A stretch of 64,000 nucleotides of DNA from Chryseobacterium sp. W4I1 (GCF_030816115.1 NZ_JAUSXQ010000001.1:372001-436000), one strand, 5' to 3'. Shown: positions 48,501 to 57,403, numbered from the stretch's first letter. The notes: a model not told the origin generated them from the sequence alone. Program-made: numbers and translations.

Positions 48501-48588
48501 GTTTGAATACGTTAAAAATACCAGCGGTTTAGCCCCACTTTCTGGGAATCCTTACCAGATCCAGATTGGTGCTAAATATAGCTTTTAA
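45502..48588 (+). CDS. TonB-dependent outer-membrane receptor (Oar-like, carboxypeptidase-regulatory domain)
   Basis: The 1028-aa receptor has a signal peptide (LAYAQ), a CarboxypepD_reg-like beta-sandwich (about 25-110; SIVGKVTGLGSAAQ), the TonB-box region EEVIVTGN, a plug domain (TNFTIDGMTAKN) and a long beta-barrel with aromatic C-terminal end (QIQIGAKYSF). Imports large or scarce substrates with energy from TonB. Its place 62 bp before the GDPD gene and 1.4 kb before a SusC/SusD pair points to phosphate-ester uptake, by inference. Confidence 0.88.
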   Translation: MRKVKIVLGLLFLGFGTLAYAQTTQASIVGKVTGLGSAAQEKVKVTIVNESTGFRTETETNSKGEYIFKEIPLGGPYTIIVNEEKKEGYNVNFGDQVTVNMSLGGAEKQIEEVIVTGNLKNKIGNLGAATAISAKNISMLPVNGRNFTNLTELSPLSGKGGNLSGQLGSSTNFTIDGMTAKNPTSAGSTTSRSGAPFSISIEAVREFKITTNQYDVTLGRSGGGTVSAVTKSGTNKFSGSAWEYLRTNWLSSPYDIRGNKRENDFSTSQFGFSLGGPIIKNKLHFFVAWDHQLDSRPLIIADIKSTDDEKRFNTTTQTLNQFLDIARSKYGVGNTPQFGSFDKVRNSDAGFLRLDWQINEKNLLTLRNNFTYDLNKNGLGDNTAINFFESFGNDKNLDNSLLLTLRTNVKPNITNELKAQYLYTFQDSYQNNELGHPVPRAVVEGVSSSVGSTNIQIGGHRFGQEGFRNNVIQIVDNLYYNTDKIKYTFGADLMYTRSKSIYGSEVNGRFQFQGMTNFANLTPYRFYREVPLMDDPSVKSSIWNAGIYGQIQTKIATGLDFMAGLRLDYGGYPKAEFNQKLFDEMGITTDNQIKSFVIQPRFQFEWNINENSKDFLKFGAGIFSSDINNYMVINNLVFDGKHLATVDVNPATVGLTPDFPAYRNDYGTVPTLSQNQMPTINYTGKDAKIPIVYKANISYNHFFNERFRAGIAGYMALGRNNYFYYDRNMKVNPAFTLANEGGRGVYVPAGTIINNDNKSVSIDWKEGRINNKFGRVLELVSDGKVNQFSFVVDTSYRYWKDGEITASYTWSDIKDNTSYNGNVANSATLSTPVQSDPRDLRMSYSDNQFRNKIVVYGNSPTIAGFTLGVRYSGIGGTRFSVTAGGNVNGDFVDSNDLAYIFPEIITQPLLNDPEVGQALKDYVEKYNNAIAERNGGKNGFFGVWDVRVAKKIKFDKIGAFELSVDIFNLANLLNKEWGVNKSYGNVALYKVTKFNQETKQFEYVKNTSGLAPLSGNPYQIQIGAKYSF

Positions 48589-48650
48589 CATTTAAACACT
48601 ATCTTTATCAAACGTTTTTAAGATTTTTATTTAATTAGCTAAATTGTATT

Positions 48651-49397
48651 ATGAAAAAAATTATCTTAGGGTTAGCAGTTTTAAGCACAGTCATAATGAA
48701 GGCACAAACCCAGATTATTGCACACAGAGGCTACTTCCAGGCACAGCCGCCTACCACGGAAAACTCTCTTCAATCTTTAGAGAATGCCCAGAAATTAAAG
48801 ATATACGGATCGGAATTTGACGTAAGGATGACCAAAGACGGTGTTCTTGTGATTAATCATGACGAGCATCACGGACAAATGGAGATTTCCGAAACCTCTT
48901 TCAAAGATCTTGAAGCATTGAAGCTGTCTAACGGCGAAAAGTTTCCAACACTGAAAGATTATCTGAAACAGGGTAAAAAAGATTCCTCTTTAAAGCTGAT
49001 CGTTGAGATCAAGCCTGCCAAGACTCCAGAACTGGAAAACGAGATTACTCGGAAAACCCTTAAAATGATCAAAGATATGAAGCTGGAAGGACAGACCGAA
49101 TATATTTCTTTCAGCCTGAATATCTGTAAGCAGGTCAAAAAACTGGAGCCGACATTCAAAGTACAATACCTGAACGGTGAACTTTCTCCGGAACAGATCA
49201 AAAGCGAAGGTCTTGACGGAATGGATTACCATTACAGCGTTTTCCAGAAAAATCCTACTTGGATTGCTGATGCAAAAGCTTTAGGCCTGATTACCAATTC
49301 ATGGACAGTGAATGATGCCGCGGTTTATCAGGAGCTGAAAAATCAGGGAATTGGTTTTGTCACAACCAACATTCCGGATCAGTTAAAAAATAAATAA
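48651..49397 (+). CDS. Glycerophosphodiester phosphodiesterase
   Basis: Periplasmic enzyme that splits glycerophosphodiesters into alcohol and glycerol-3-phosphate. The 248-aa protein has a signal peptide (TVIMKAQ), then the GDPD motif AHRGYF, TENSLQSL, EFDVRMTKDGVLVINHDE and LIVEIKPAK, the catalytic and metal-binding blocks of the family. It begins 62 bp after the Oar-like receptor gene with no terminator seen, so they are likely one unit. Function in phospholipid-derived phosphate scavenging fits the neighbours. Confidence 0.92.
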   Translation: MKKIILGLAVLSTVIMKAQTQIIAHRGYFQAQPPTTENSLQSLENAQKLKIYGSEFDVRMTKDGVLVINHDEHHGQMEISETSFKDLEALKLSNGEKFPTLKDYLKQGKKDSSLKLIVEIKPAKTPELENEITRKTLKMIKDMKLEGQTEYISFSLNICKQVKKLEPTFKVQYLNGELSPEQIKSEGLDGMDYHYSVFQKNPTWIADAKALGLITNSWTVNDAAVYQELKNQGIGFVTTNIPDQLKNK

Positions 49398-49441
49398 CAG
49401 ATTTGGCTTAAAAAAATAAAGCCGGATATTGAAAATCCACA

Positions 49442-49472
49442 GCCTGTCTCTTTTGGAGGCAGGTTTTTTTGT
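49442..49472 (+). terminator. Terminator after the GDPD gene
   Basis: An imperfect stem of CCTGTCTC with GAGGCAGG is followed by T7. Confidence 0.65.
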
Positions 49473-49529
49473 GTTTGGATTTATACGTGATAAAACTCTC
49501 ATATAGAAATGTACTGTTTAAACTGATTG

Positions 49530-49669
49530 TTTTTTTTTAACGCAAAGATTTATAACAGCGTTGATTCCATTAAGCGTGCGTAATATCCGGTAGCTTAATC
49601 AATGGCGGAGCCATCACCTTTGCTCACCTCAAAATAAAGAGTACCAAAGTAAAACTTTGCGTCAAAAAA
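49530..49669. repeat. MITE-like intergenic element with terminal inverted repeats
   Basis: Within the 49398-49944 gap, AACGCAAAG (49539-49547) after a T9 run is mirrored by CTTTGCG followed by T, C and A6 (49655-49669). ATTAAGC and GCTTAAT form an inner pair. At about 140 bp with A/T-run ends it looks like a miniature inverted-repeat element. The rest of the gap is A/T-rich and includes the SusC promoter. Confidence 0.55.
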
Positions 49670-49920
49670 TAAGGTGATTTCAGCAATAAATCAAAATACA
49701 GAATAGCTCTGATCCTAAGATAAGCAGTTGGTCTATATTTTCTCAGAAAGACAATAAAGTTACAGTAATGTAGATTCAAAACAGCATTAATAATACTTAA
49801 TTGTATAAGTGTTTATTAATCAATGATATATAACTGTTGTTAAAACTAAATTCATATTTTGTTTAATATTTTTTTAATAAATGTTAAAATTGTATTAAAG
49901 CCATGCTCGTAATGTCGCTT

Positions 49921-49928
49921 TAATTTTG
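49921..49928 (+). promoter_or_regulatory. -7 box before susC
   Basis: TAATTTTG fits TAnnTTTG and lies 17 bp before the ATG at 49945. Confidence 0.5.
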
Positions 49929-49944
49929 CGCAAACAAAAAGGAT

Positions 49945-52905
49945 ATGCGTAAAGAGACCCAAAAACTGCTGGTTTTGTCGCTGCTAGGATTAGTAAGTGT
50001 CAATCTGGCGGCTCAGCAGAAAGTAAAAAAAGATACTGTTAAAGGCATTGATGAAGTAGTGGTAACTGCTCTTGGAATCAAAAGGCACGACAAAGCTTTA
50101 GGATATGTTGCAGAAAAAGTAGGCTCCGCAACATTTGAAGAAACCCAGAACAACAACTGGGCACAATCCATGGAAGGAAAAGTGGCCGGGCTTAAAGTTC
50201 AGACAGCAGGAGCCGGACCGCTGGGAACTTCCAGAATTACCCTTAGGGGAGAAAAATCCATTATGATGGATCACAACTATGCCCTGATCGTTGTAGACGG
50301 TGTTCCCATGGGAAATTCCACCACAGGTTCAGGCACATCCGCTTATGGAGCGGGTTCAGGCGGAGATGTTCCTATCGATATGGGGAACGGTCTTAATAGT
50401 ATCAATCCTGATGATATTGAATCGGTAACCGTGCTGAAAGGTGCTTCTGCAGCCGCTTTATACGGTTCACGTGCTGCCAACGGAGCTTTAATGATCACCA
50501 CAAAATCAGGAAAGACCAAAGACGGGAAGCTGAAGGTGACCTTCAATTCCTATTCAAGTTTCGATACCGTACTTAAATGGCCTGACTGGCAGTACGAATA
50601 CGGTCAGGGAACTTTAGCTAAAAACTCTGCAGGCCAGTTTTACTATTCTTATGGCCTTTCTGCGGATGGCGTAAGCACTGGCGGAACAAGTAGTGCATTC
50701 GGACCCAAATTTGCCGGGCAATACTATTTTCAATACGATCCTACCGTACAGGGACAGAGTCTCGAGAGAAAGCTTTGGAGACCTTATGAAGATAATATCA
50801 AAGGCTTCTGGAGAACAGGCTCTACCTACTCAAACAGCATCTCAGTAGAAAGCTCAAATGACAAAACCAGCTTCAGGACCTCTCTTACCTACCTGAACAA
50901 TGAATGGATGATGCCTAATACAGGCTTTGACAGGTTTAATTTTGCCCTGTCTTTTGCTCATCAGCTTACCAAAAAATTAAAGATATCAACCAAATTTGCC
51001 TATAACACAACCAGCAGCGATAACCTGCCTGCTACAGGATATAATAACCAGTCGATCTCATACTTCATGATTTTCCAGAATCCGAATGTAGATCTTAGCT
51101 GGTATCAGCCCATCTGGAAATATGGCCAGGAGCAGGTGGACCAGATCCATCCGTTCAGCTCTTATATAGACAATCCTTATCTTATCGCCTACGAAATGCT
51201 GAATGGGGTAAAGAAGAAAAATATCACAGGAAATATCACAGCTGATTATCAGTTCAATAATAATTTCAGTTTAATGCTCAGATCCGGCATTGAAATTCTG
51301 AATGAAAAGAGAACCACAAGAAGACCGTGGAGCTCTGCCAATTATTTAAAAGGGTATTACAGAGAACAGTTCATCAAAGATCATGAATACAATAACGATG
51401 TCTTGTTCTCCTATAAAAAAGATCTGAACAAATTCAGCCTTTCCGCCTCAGTCGGGGGAAGTATGCGTTACAATGAATATGTAATGAATGATTACCAGGC
51501 AATAGGTTTAAAGACGGCCGGAGAATACAGTCTTACCAACGCACTTTCAATTCCTGTAAAATATCCTGTTCCACGTGACAAGCAGGTAGAAAGTGTATAC
51601 GGATTGTTTACCGCAGGATATGACAATAAGATTTTTGTGGATGTCACAGGAAGAAATGACTGGAGTTCCACACTTCCGAAGCAGAACAGATCTTTCTTCT
51701 ATCCTTCAGTGAGTACCAGCTTTATTTTATCAGATATTTTTAACCTGAAAAGTAACAGCCTGAATTTCTGGAAGCTTAGGGGTTCATGGGCTAAAGTGGG
51801 AATAGACAGTGATCCTTACCTGCTGGATAATTATTATACAGCGAGCAATATCACAGGAAGTGTAATCATTCCAACTGTTTTTAACAATCCTTCCCTGAAG
51901 CCCGAAAAAAATACCAATATTGAAGCCGGGATGGATTTCAGCCTTTTCAAAAGCAGGTTAAACATTAATTTCACAGCCTATCAGAACGTCAGCGAAAACC
52001 AGATCATTCCCGTGTCATTGCCTTACGAAAGTGGATTCTCCAAAAGAATTATCAATGCAGGAAAGATCCGAAACAGAGGTCTGGAACTTTCAATGGATGC
52101 CTATCCTGTAAAGACAAAAGATTTCTCATGGAAGATCGGTGGAAACTGGTCTACCAACGAAAACAGAGTGATGACCGTTCCCGAAGGATTTGACGGAATT
52201 GTTTCCAATGTAGGGGGAGTAGTTTTCTATAAAATGGAAGTTGGTGGCTCACTTGGAGATATGTACGGATACAAACTGCTTCGTTCGCCTGACGGAAAAG
52301 TAGTTTACAGAGACGGATTGACGGAAATTCCTGCAGGAATAGAAAAAGTAGGAAATGCATTCCCGAAATGGAGAGCCGGGCTTCAGAATGATTTTAAAAT
52401 TAAAAACTTTACCATCAGCTTTTCATTTGACGGGCAGTACGGTGGTATAGCGTATTCCCAGTCCCATCATAAAATGTCTGAACAAGGAAAGCTTAAATCC
52501 ACCCTTCCGGGAAGAGAAAATCCAGGCGGGACGATCGTGGGAGATGGTGTCGTTCAGAATCCTGACGGCAGCTACAGTCCAAATACGAAAGCGGTAACAC
52601 TTTCTTCATACTATGGAGATTATTACAGAAGAGCAAATGTAGAAACCAACAGTTTCAGCACAGATTTTATCAAACTTAGAGACGCAAGAATATCCTATTC
52701 CTTCTCAAAAGATATTATACAGCCTCTCGGGCTTGAAGATGTCACGCTTGCTATTTTTGGAAAAAATCTCTGGATGTGGACCAAATTCCCAATGTTTGAT
52801 CCTGAAGTCGCTACTCTGGATAATGCCACGATTACCCCCGGTGTTGAGATGGGTCAGCTTCCTACTGCCAGAACCGTTGGCTTCCAGTTAAATCTTAAAT
52901 TCTAA
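49945..52905 (+). CDS. SusC/RagA-like TonB-dependent receptor
   Basis: The 986-aa outer-membrane importer pairs with the SusD-like lipoprotein that follows by 11 bp. It has a signal peptide (SVNLAAQ), a TonB-box-like segment (GIDEVVVTALGIKRHDKAL), a plug with the SusC signature (GASAAALYGSRAANGALMITTKSG) and a barrel ending in aromatic strands (ARTVGFQLNLKF). It lacks the usual N-terminal carboxypeptidase-regulatory domain: the TonB box follows almost directly after the signal. The nearby GDPD and metallophosphoesterase suggest a phosphate-containing ligand rather than plain glycan. Confidence 0.93.
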   Translation: MRKETQKLLVLSLLGLVSVNLAAQQKVKKDTVKGIDEVVVTALGIKRHDKALGYVAEKVGSATFEETQNNNWAQSMEGKVAGLKVQTAGAGPLGTSRITLRGEKSIMMDHNYALIVVDGVPMGNSTTGSGTSAYGAGSGGDVPIDMGNGLNSINPDDIESVTVLKGASAAALYGSRAANGALMITTKSGKTKDGKLKVTFNSYSSFDTVLKWPDWQYEYGQGTLAKNSAGQFYYSYGLSADGVSTGGTSSAFGPKFAGQYYFQYDPTVQGQSLERKLWRPYEDNIKGFWRTGSTYSNSISVESSNDKTSFRTSLTYLNNEWMMPNTGFDRFNFALSFAHQLTKKLKISTKFAYNTTSSDNLPATGYNNQSISYFMIFQNPNVDLSWYQPIWKYGQEQVDQIHPFSSYIDNPYLIAYEMLNGVKKKNITGNITADYQFNNNFSLMLRSGIEILNEKRTTRRPWSSANYLKGYYREQFIKDHEYNNDVLFSYKKDLNKFSLSASVGGSMRYNEYVMNDYQAIGLKTAGEYSLTNALSIPVKYPVPRDKQVESVYGLFTAGYDNKIFVDVTGRNDWSSTLPKQNRSFFYPSVSTSFILSDIFNLKSNSLNFWKLRGSWAKVGIDSDPYLLDNYYTASNITGSVIIPTVFNNPSLKPEKNTNIEAGMDFSLFKSRLNINFTAYQNVSENQIIPVSLPYESGFSKRIINAGKIRNRGLELSMDAYPVKTKDFSWKIGGNWSTNENRVMTVPEGFDGIVSNVGGVVFYKMEVGGSLGDMYGYKLLRSPDGKVVYRDGLTEIPAGIEKVGNAFPKWRAGLQNDFKIKNFTISFSFDGQYGGIAYSQSHHKMSEQGKLKSTLPGRENPGGTIVGDGVVQNPDGSYSPNTKAVTLSSYYGDYYRRANVETNSFSTDFIKLRDARISYSFSKDIIQPLGLEDVTLAIFGKNLWMWTKFPMFDPEVATLDNATITPGVEMGQLPTARTVGFQLNLKF

Positions 52906-52916
52906 ATTTAAAAAAA

Positions 52917-54365
52917 ATGAAAAAAATAATCATAAATCTGGCGTTGGCCGTTTCTGTTTTTACCCTTCATTCTTGTGACAGAACCTTTGAAGAGATTAAT
53001 ACCGATACCAGCAGAATAAAAGACCCGTCCGTAGGAAGCCTCCTGGCTCCTATCCAATATGAAATGGGAAGCTATGGCTATAACAGGGCAGATGACTTTA
53101 CATTTGATATCATGCAGGATGCTCTGGATTTTCCCAACGAAGGAAATACATTCAGCAGATATTATTTTAATGAAAAAAGCGGGGCAGGCTATTGGGACAA
53201 TTCCTACAAATGGCTGAAGCAGGTGAATGACCTTAGAAAATATGCCGCCAAAGAAGAAAATAATAACTATCTGGCTATATCCATGGTTCTGAATGCCTGG
53301 ATTACGGCTAATCTTACAGATGCTTTTGGAGATGTTCCTTTTTCTGAAGCCGGAAAAATTGAAGAAGGTATTCTGAAACCTAAATATGATAAGCAGAAAG
53401 ATATCTATATTCAGCTTTTAAACGATTTAAAAACAGCGAATTCTCTTTTTGACGCTACAAAAGCACTTACAGAAACTGATCTTTTTTATAATGCCAATAC
53501 CAACAGCCAGACCGGAATTTTGGGATGGAAAAAATTCTGTAATTCACTTTCTTTAAGACTTTTGACAAGAATTTTAAGCAAAAACGGTGAAGTGAATGTG
53601 CACGAAAGAATTCAGGAGATCGTTAATAATCCCACACAATATCCCATTTTTCAAAATAATAATGACAGCGCTGTCCTGTCCCTTTCCGGAATATCTCCGT
53701 ATTTACCTCCAATAGCCCGTCCGCAGGATTTTACAACGTCCAGAGCGGCCGGTGAATTCTTCGTGGAAACATTGAAAAATAACAATGATCCTAGACTGAG
53801 CATGTTCTTCACCAAAGCGAAAAATACAGCAGGCGCAGATCTGGGTTACAAAGGAGCTCCATCCGGATATACTTTAGGTACTATATTCGATTACCAGCCT
53901 TCTAATTTGAATCAAAATCTGGCAAAAGCACCGTTAAAAGTTTTGATCATGACCTATTCCGAAGTGCAGTTTATTTTAGCAGAGCTTGTTAATAGAGGAA
54001 TTATTGCCGGAAGTCAGCAAACATTTTATGAAACAGGAGTGAGGTCCATCATTGAGCAATGGGGAGCTGTAGTTCCTGCCGGGTATTTCAATAATGATAA
54101 AGTGGCTTACGACGGCTCACTGCAGAGGATCATGCTTCAGAAATATATCTCCCTGTTTTTTGTAGACCATCAGCAGTGGTATGAATTCAGACGTACCAAA
54201 CTTCCTGTACTTCCTAATAACGGAGGACTGCAGAATGGAGGTGTGATGCCTGTAAGATTCATGTATCCAACTACGACAAAAGTGATGAATACTGACAATT
54301 ATAATGCGGCAGTACAATCCATGGGTGGAGACAATATCAATGTGAAAATGTGGTGGAATAAGTAA
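52917..54365 (+). CDS. SusD/RagB-like substrate-binding lipoprotein
   Basis: The 482-aa lipoprotein (signal ending LHSCDRTF) sits on the cell surface and forms the lid of the SusC channel. It has the SusD-type helical pattern (SYKWLKQVNDLRKYAA; ISMVLNAWITANLTDAFGDVPFSEAG), with a C-terminal RVLPNNG-like block ending VKMWWNK, and resembles the SusD-like_2 group. It is 11 bp after susC. The metallophosphoesterase gene begins 53 bp later, after the 7-bp repeats. Confidence 0.93.
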   Translation: MKKIIINLALAVSVFTLHSCDRTFEEINTDTSRIKDPSVGSLLAPIQYEMGSYGYNRADDFTFDIMQDALDFPNEGNTFSRYYFNEKSGAGYWDNSYKWLKQVNDLRKYAAKEENNNYLAISMVLNAWITANLTDAFGDVPFSEAGKIEEGILKPKYDKQKDIYIQLLNDLKTANSLFDATKALTETDLFYNANTNSQTGILGWKKFCNSLSLRLLTRILSKNGEVNVHERIQEIVNNPTQYPIFQNNNDSAVLSLSGISPYLPPIARPQDFTTSRAAGEFFVETLKNNNDPRLSMFFTKAKNTAGADLGYKGAPSGYTLGTIFDYQPSNLNQNLAKAPLKVLIMTYSEVQFILAELVNRGIIAGSQQTFYETGVRSIIEQWGAVVPAGYFNNDKVAYDGSLQRIMLQKYISLFFVDHQQWYEFRRTKLPVLPNNGGLQNGGVMPVRFMYPTTTKVMNTDNYNAAVQSMGGDNINVKMWWNK

Positions 54366-54373
54366 ATAAGATT

Positions 54374-54415
54374 GAATAAAGAATAAAGAATAAAGAATAA
54401 AGAATAAAGAATAAA
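54374..54415 (+). repeat. Six perfect copies of a 7-bp repeat (gaataaa) before a start codon
   Basis: The unit GAATAAA repeats six times without change from 54374 to 54415, and the ATG of the phosphoesterase gene starts at 54419, 3 bp after the last copy. Loss or gain of one unit would move the ribosome entry region by 7 bp without touching the coding frame, so it could tune translation of this gene relative to susCD. Confidence 0.9.
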
Positions 54416-54418
54416 GAT

Positions 54419-56008
54419 ATGAGTATCAGTATAAAACTTTTAATGCCTTGTGTATTGACTTCTGCGATGGCATTTTCCCAGGATTCAGTTTCGGGATATG
54501 TATTTGAAGACGGCAATAAAAATCAAAAAAAAGAAAACCGGGAGAAAGGAATTGAAGGCGTAGCGGTTTCCAATGGTGTTCAGGTTGTTCTTACAGATAA
54601 AAACGGAAGGTATAGCCTGCCGGTTCAGGAAGATCAGACAGTGTTTGTCATTAAACCTTCAGGGTACCAGACTGCTGTGAACAGCAATAACCTGCCACAG
54701 TTTTATTACCATCATAAGCCAAAAGGCTCGCCTGCCGATTTTAAATACAAAGGATCCGCACCCACGGGAGAGCTTCCAAAAGAACTGAATTTCCCACTTT
54801 ACAAAAAAGACGAAAGCAAAAATTTTGATATTCTTGTCTTTGGAGATCCGCAGCCTTACACAGAAAAAGAGCTTGATTATTTCAAAAGAGCCATCGTAAA
54901 CGAAGTGAAAAGCACCAAAAAAAATGCAGTGCTCGGAATAAGTTTAGGAGATTTGGTAGGAGATAATCTGAGCCTTCAGAAGCCTTATGCTGATGTGATG
55001 AAGGAAATCGGCCTTCCGTGGTACAACGTAATGGGAAATCATGACATGAATTATGATGCCAAAGAAGACCGTTTCTCAGATGAAACCTTTGAATCCAATT
55101 TCGGGCCTGCCAATTATTCATTCAATTACGGAAATGTTCATTTCATTATTTTGGATGATATCCTTTATCCCGATCCAAGAGACGGAAAAGGCTATTGGGG
55201 AGGTTTCCGTGAAGACCAGCTGAAATTTGTTGAAAATGATTTGAAACTGGTTGATAAAAGCAAACTGATCGTTGTTTCCTTTCACATTCCTTTAGAGCAT
55301 AAAAACGAAGACAATTTCAGAAATTCAGACCGCCAGAAATTATTTGATTACCTGACCCCTTTCCAGAATGCATTGATTTTATCGGCTCACACCCATATCC
55401 AGCAACAGATTTTCTACGGAAAACAGGCAGGCTGGAACGGTTCAAAAGACCTTCACGAATACAATGTAGGAACAACCTGCGGTGACTGGTGGTCAGGAAC
55501 AACCGATGACATCGGTTTGCCAACTTCAACCATGAGAGACGGAACAGCAAAAGGATATTCTTTCATCAGTTTTAATGACAATCAATACAAAGTTAAATAT
55601 AAAACCGCCGGAAAACCGGAAGATTACCAGATTCAGTTATATATTCCGAAAGCCATTCCTCATCCGTCAAAAACATCTGCAAAAATTCTGGCTAACTTCT
55701 TTATTGGAAGCAAGAAAGATAAGGTGGAGTACAGGATAGATAACGGGAACTGGGAGGAAATGGAATATGACGAAACGGTGGATCCCAACTTTGCCCTTTC
55801 AGTTTTCAAATGGGACTCTACACAGAAACTTTTCCCAGGCAGAAGACCCTCTAATCCTGAAATGTCAAAACATATCTGGACAGTAGGATTTCCTAAAAAA
55901 CTTGATTTAGGAAAACATAAGCTGGAGGTGAGAGCTTCAGATATGTACGGAAACCAGTTTACAGTTGCCGAGGAATTCGACGTTCAAAATCCGGTTCTTA
56001 TCCCATAA
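54419..56008 (+). CDS. Calcineurin-like metallophosphoesterase with N- and C-terminal domains
   Basis: The 529-aa secreted enzyme has a signal peptide (TSAMAFSQ), an N-terminal beta-sandwich (VSGYVFEDGNKNQKKENREKG; like the family's N domain), a metallophosphatase core with FGDPQPY, LGDLVGDN, MGNHDMNYD and AHTHIQ supplying metal ligands, and a C-terminal domain. It likely removes phosphate from an organic ester brought in by SusCD. It is the last gene of the susCD unit, with a 7-bp repeat array at its start. Exact substrate unknown. Confidence 0.88.
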   Translation: MSISIKLLMPCVLTSAMAFSQDSVSGYVFEDGNKNQKKENREKGIEGVAVSNGVQVVLTDKNGRYSLPVQEDQTVFVIKPSGYQTAVNSNNLPQFYYHHKPKGSPADFKYKGSAPTGELPKELNFPLYKKDESKNFDILVFGDPQPYTEKELDYFKRAIVNEVKSTKKNAVLGISLGDLVGDNLSLQKPYADVMKEIGLPWYNVMGNHDMNYDAKEDRFSDETFESNFGPANYSFNYGNVHFIILDDILYPDPRDGKGYWGGFREDQLKFVENDLKLVDKSKLIVVSFHIPLEHKNEDNFRNSDRQKLFDYLTPFQNALILSAHTHIQQQIFYGKQAGWNGSKDLHEYNVGTTCGDWWSGTTDDIGLPTSTMRDGTAKGYSFISFNDNQYKVKYKTAGKPEDYQIQLYIPKAIPHPSKTSAKILANFFIGSKKDKVEYRIDNGNWEEMEYDETVDPNFALSVFKWDSTQKLFPGRRPSNPEMSKHIWTVGFPKKLDLGKHKLEVRASDMYGNQFTVAEEFDVQNPVLIP

Positions 56009-56038
56009 ATTTTCATTTTACTATACTTTCAAATTCAG

Positions 56039-56066
56039 AACCGGCTTTAAAGTCGGTTTTGTTTTT
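56039..56066 (+). terminator. Terminator after the phosphoesterase gene
   Basis: AACCGGCTT and AAGTCGGTT (one mismatch) close a short hairpin followed by TTGTTTTTT. Confidence 0.75.
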
Positions 56067-56152
56067 TATTTTGTTCTCACAGCGTCGGATAATGTACACA
56101 GTAGACCATATAAGTTTTATGAAAAAACAAGATCTTTATTCTGAATAATATG

Positions 56153-56281
56153 CATATACATCTGTGAAAATCCGTGTAATCTGTGGTTAAAAAAACGATC
56201 ACAAAAGTCATAAAAGCTTTGATAATTAAGTTATTGGAGTTTAAATGTTTTGCGTAAAGAAGTTCACATATGACCTTAAAA
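56153..56281. repeat. Dispersed intergenic repeat, second copy of the 34.6-kb element
   Basis: About 125 bp resemble 34575-34700, sharing CTGTGAAAATC, ATCTGTGG, CACAAAAGTCA and TTAAATGTTTTG in the same order. The 56009-56491 gap otherwise holds the upstream terminator and the SDR promoter. Confidence 0.6.
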
Positions 56282-56464
56282 GTTAGAAATTTTTCTCATT
56301 AAAAAGATTTGCTTCATCTGCAAATCTGCGAGAGATAAAAATGAATCACAATGCATTTAATTAAGGTGTCAAAATTTTTGTGATTAAAAAGACTTTGTAT
56401 TTGACTACGTTATTAAAATTCTATTAAATCCAGATTTCACAGGCCCTGTAAAAATGTTCTTTCG

Positions 56465-56472
56465 TAAATTTG
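56465..56472 (+). promoter_or_regulatory. -7 box before the SDR gene
   Basis: TAAATTTG fits TAnnTTTG, 19 bp before the ATG at 56492. Confidence 0.55.
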
Positions 56473-56491
56473 CATCAGAAACATTAGTATT

Positions 56492-57205
56492 ATGAATATA
56501 AATGGAAAAAATGCCATCGTAACAGGTGGTGGAAGAGGGCTTGGAAAAGCGGTGGCCCTGGCACTGGCGAATGAAGGAGTAAATGTTGCTATCACCGGAA
56601 GAAATGAAGAAAATCTTAAAATGACGGTTGAAGAAATCAAAAGGCTGGGAGTGAACTCAACCTATGCAGTTTTTTCTGTAGATAATGAAATTCAGGTAAA
56701 AGCTGGAATAGAATCTTTGGCAGAACAATTGGGCGGTATAGATATTCTGGTAAACAATGCTGGAATCGGAGACTTCGGAACAATCGAAGAAATGCCTTCA
56801 GAAACCTGGGAGCAGGTGATTAAAACCAACCTGTTCGGGGTATATTATGCTGCAAAAGCAGTTCATCCGTTTATGAAAGCTAGAGGAGAAGGTGACATCG
56901 TTAATGTAGCTTCTACAGCAGGTTTAAAAGGTGGTCCTAATATGTCCGCTTATGCTGCATCAAAGGCTGCGGTAGTATCTCTATCCCAATCGATGATGGC
57001 GGAATGGAGAAAGCAGAATATCCGTGTAATCACCCTGACACCAAGTACAATTGCTTCCGATATGAGCATTCAGGGAGGGCTTACCGACGGAAATCCGGAT
57101 AAAGTCCTTCAGCCTGAGGACTTTGCAGAATGGGTAAGAGATATTTTAAAAATGAACAGACGCGCATTAATTGCCAACGCTTCAATCTTCTCTACCAACC
57201 CATAA
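56492..57205 (+). CDS. Short-chain dehydrogenase/reductase (FabG-like)
   Basis: Cytosolic oxidoreductase of 237 aa with the Rossmann motif TGGGRGLGKAVALALA, NNAG, Ser in ASTAG and the catalytic YAASK. It resembles 3-ketoacyl-ACP reductase, but lone SDR genes outside fatty-acid operons often act on other ketones, so the substrate is open. The cofactor is probably NADP(H), suggested by Arg after the glycine motif. It stands alone between a repeat region and a REP-like element. Confidence 0.9.
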   Translation: MNINGKNAIVTGGGRGLGKAVALALANEGVNVAITGRNEENLKMTVEEIKRLGVNSTYAVFSVDNEIQVKAGIESLAEQLGGIDILVNNAGIGDFGTIEEMPSETWEQVIKTNLFGVYYAAKAVHPFMKARGEGDIVNVASTAGLKGGPNMSAYAASKAAVVSLSQSMMAEWRKQNIRVITLTPSTIASDMSIQGGLTDGNPDKVLQPEDFAEWVRDILKMNRRALIANASIFSTNP

Positions 57206-57255
57206 TCAGTAATAGTTGCTGAATAACTTTCTTAACAATAAGAATATTCAATAGG

Positions 57256-57305
57256 AGCGGGCTTTAGCCCGCTTTTCATTTTTACGGAAACATTGGGCTT
57301 TAGCC
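57256..57305. repeat. REP-like palindromic repeat, copy 2
   Basis: The palindrome AGCGGGCTTTAGCCCGCT (57256-57273) and the secondary GGCTTTAGCC (57296-57305) are offset by exactly 40 bp, as at 40621-40670. Bases around the first palindrome are identical over 25 bp in the two copies. Confidence 0.7.
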
Positions 57306-57376
57306 TAAACAAGAAAATAATCATGAAAAAACGATGACTAACAACACTTCCATTTTTTTAACAGTGATAACATCCC

Positions 57377-57384
57377 TATTTTTG
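57377..57384 (+). promoter_or_regulatory. -7 box before prmA
   Basis: TATTTTTG fits TAnnTTTG, 19 bp before the ATG at 57404. Confidence 0.5.
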
Positions 57385-57403
57385 CATTAAATTACTTACG
57401 CAC

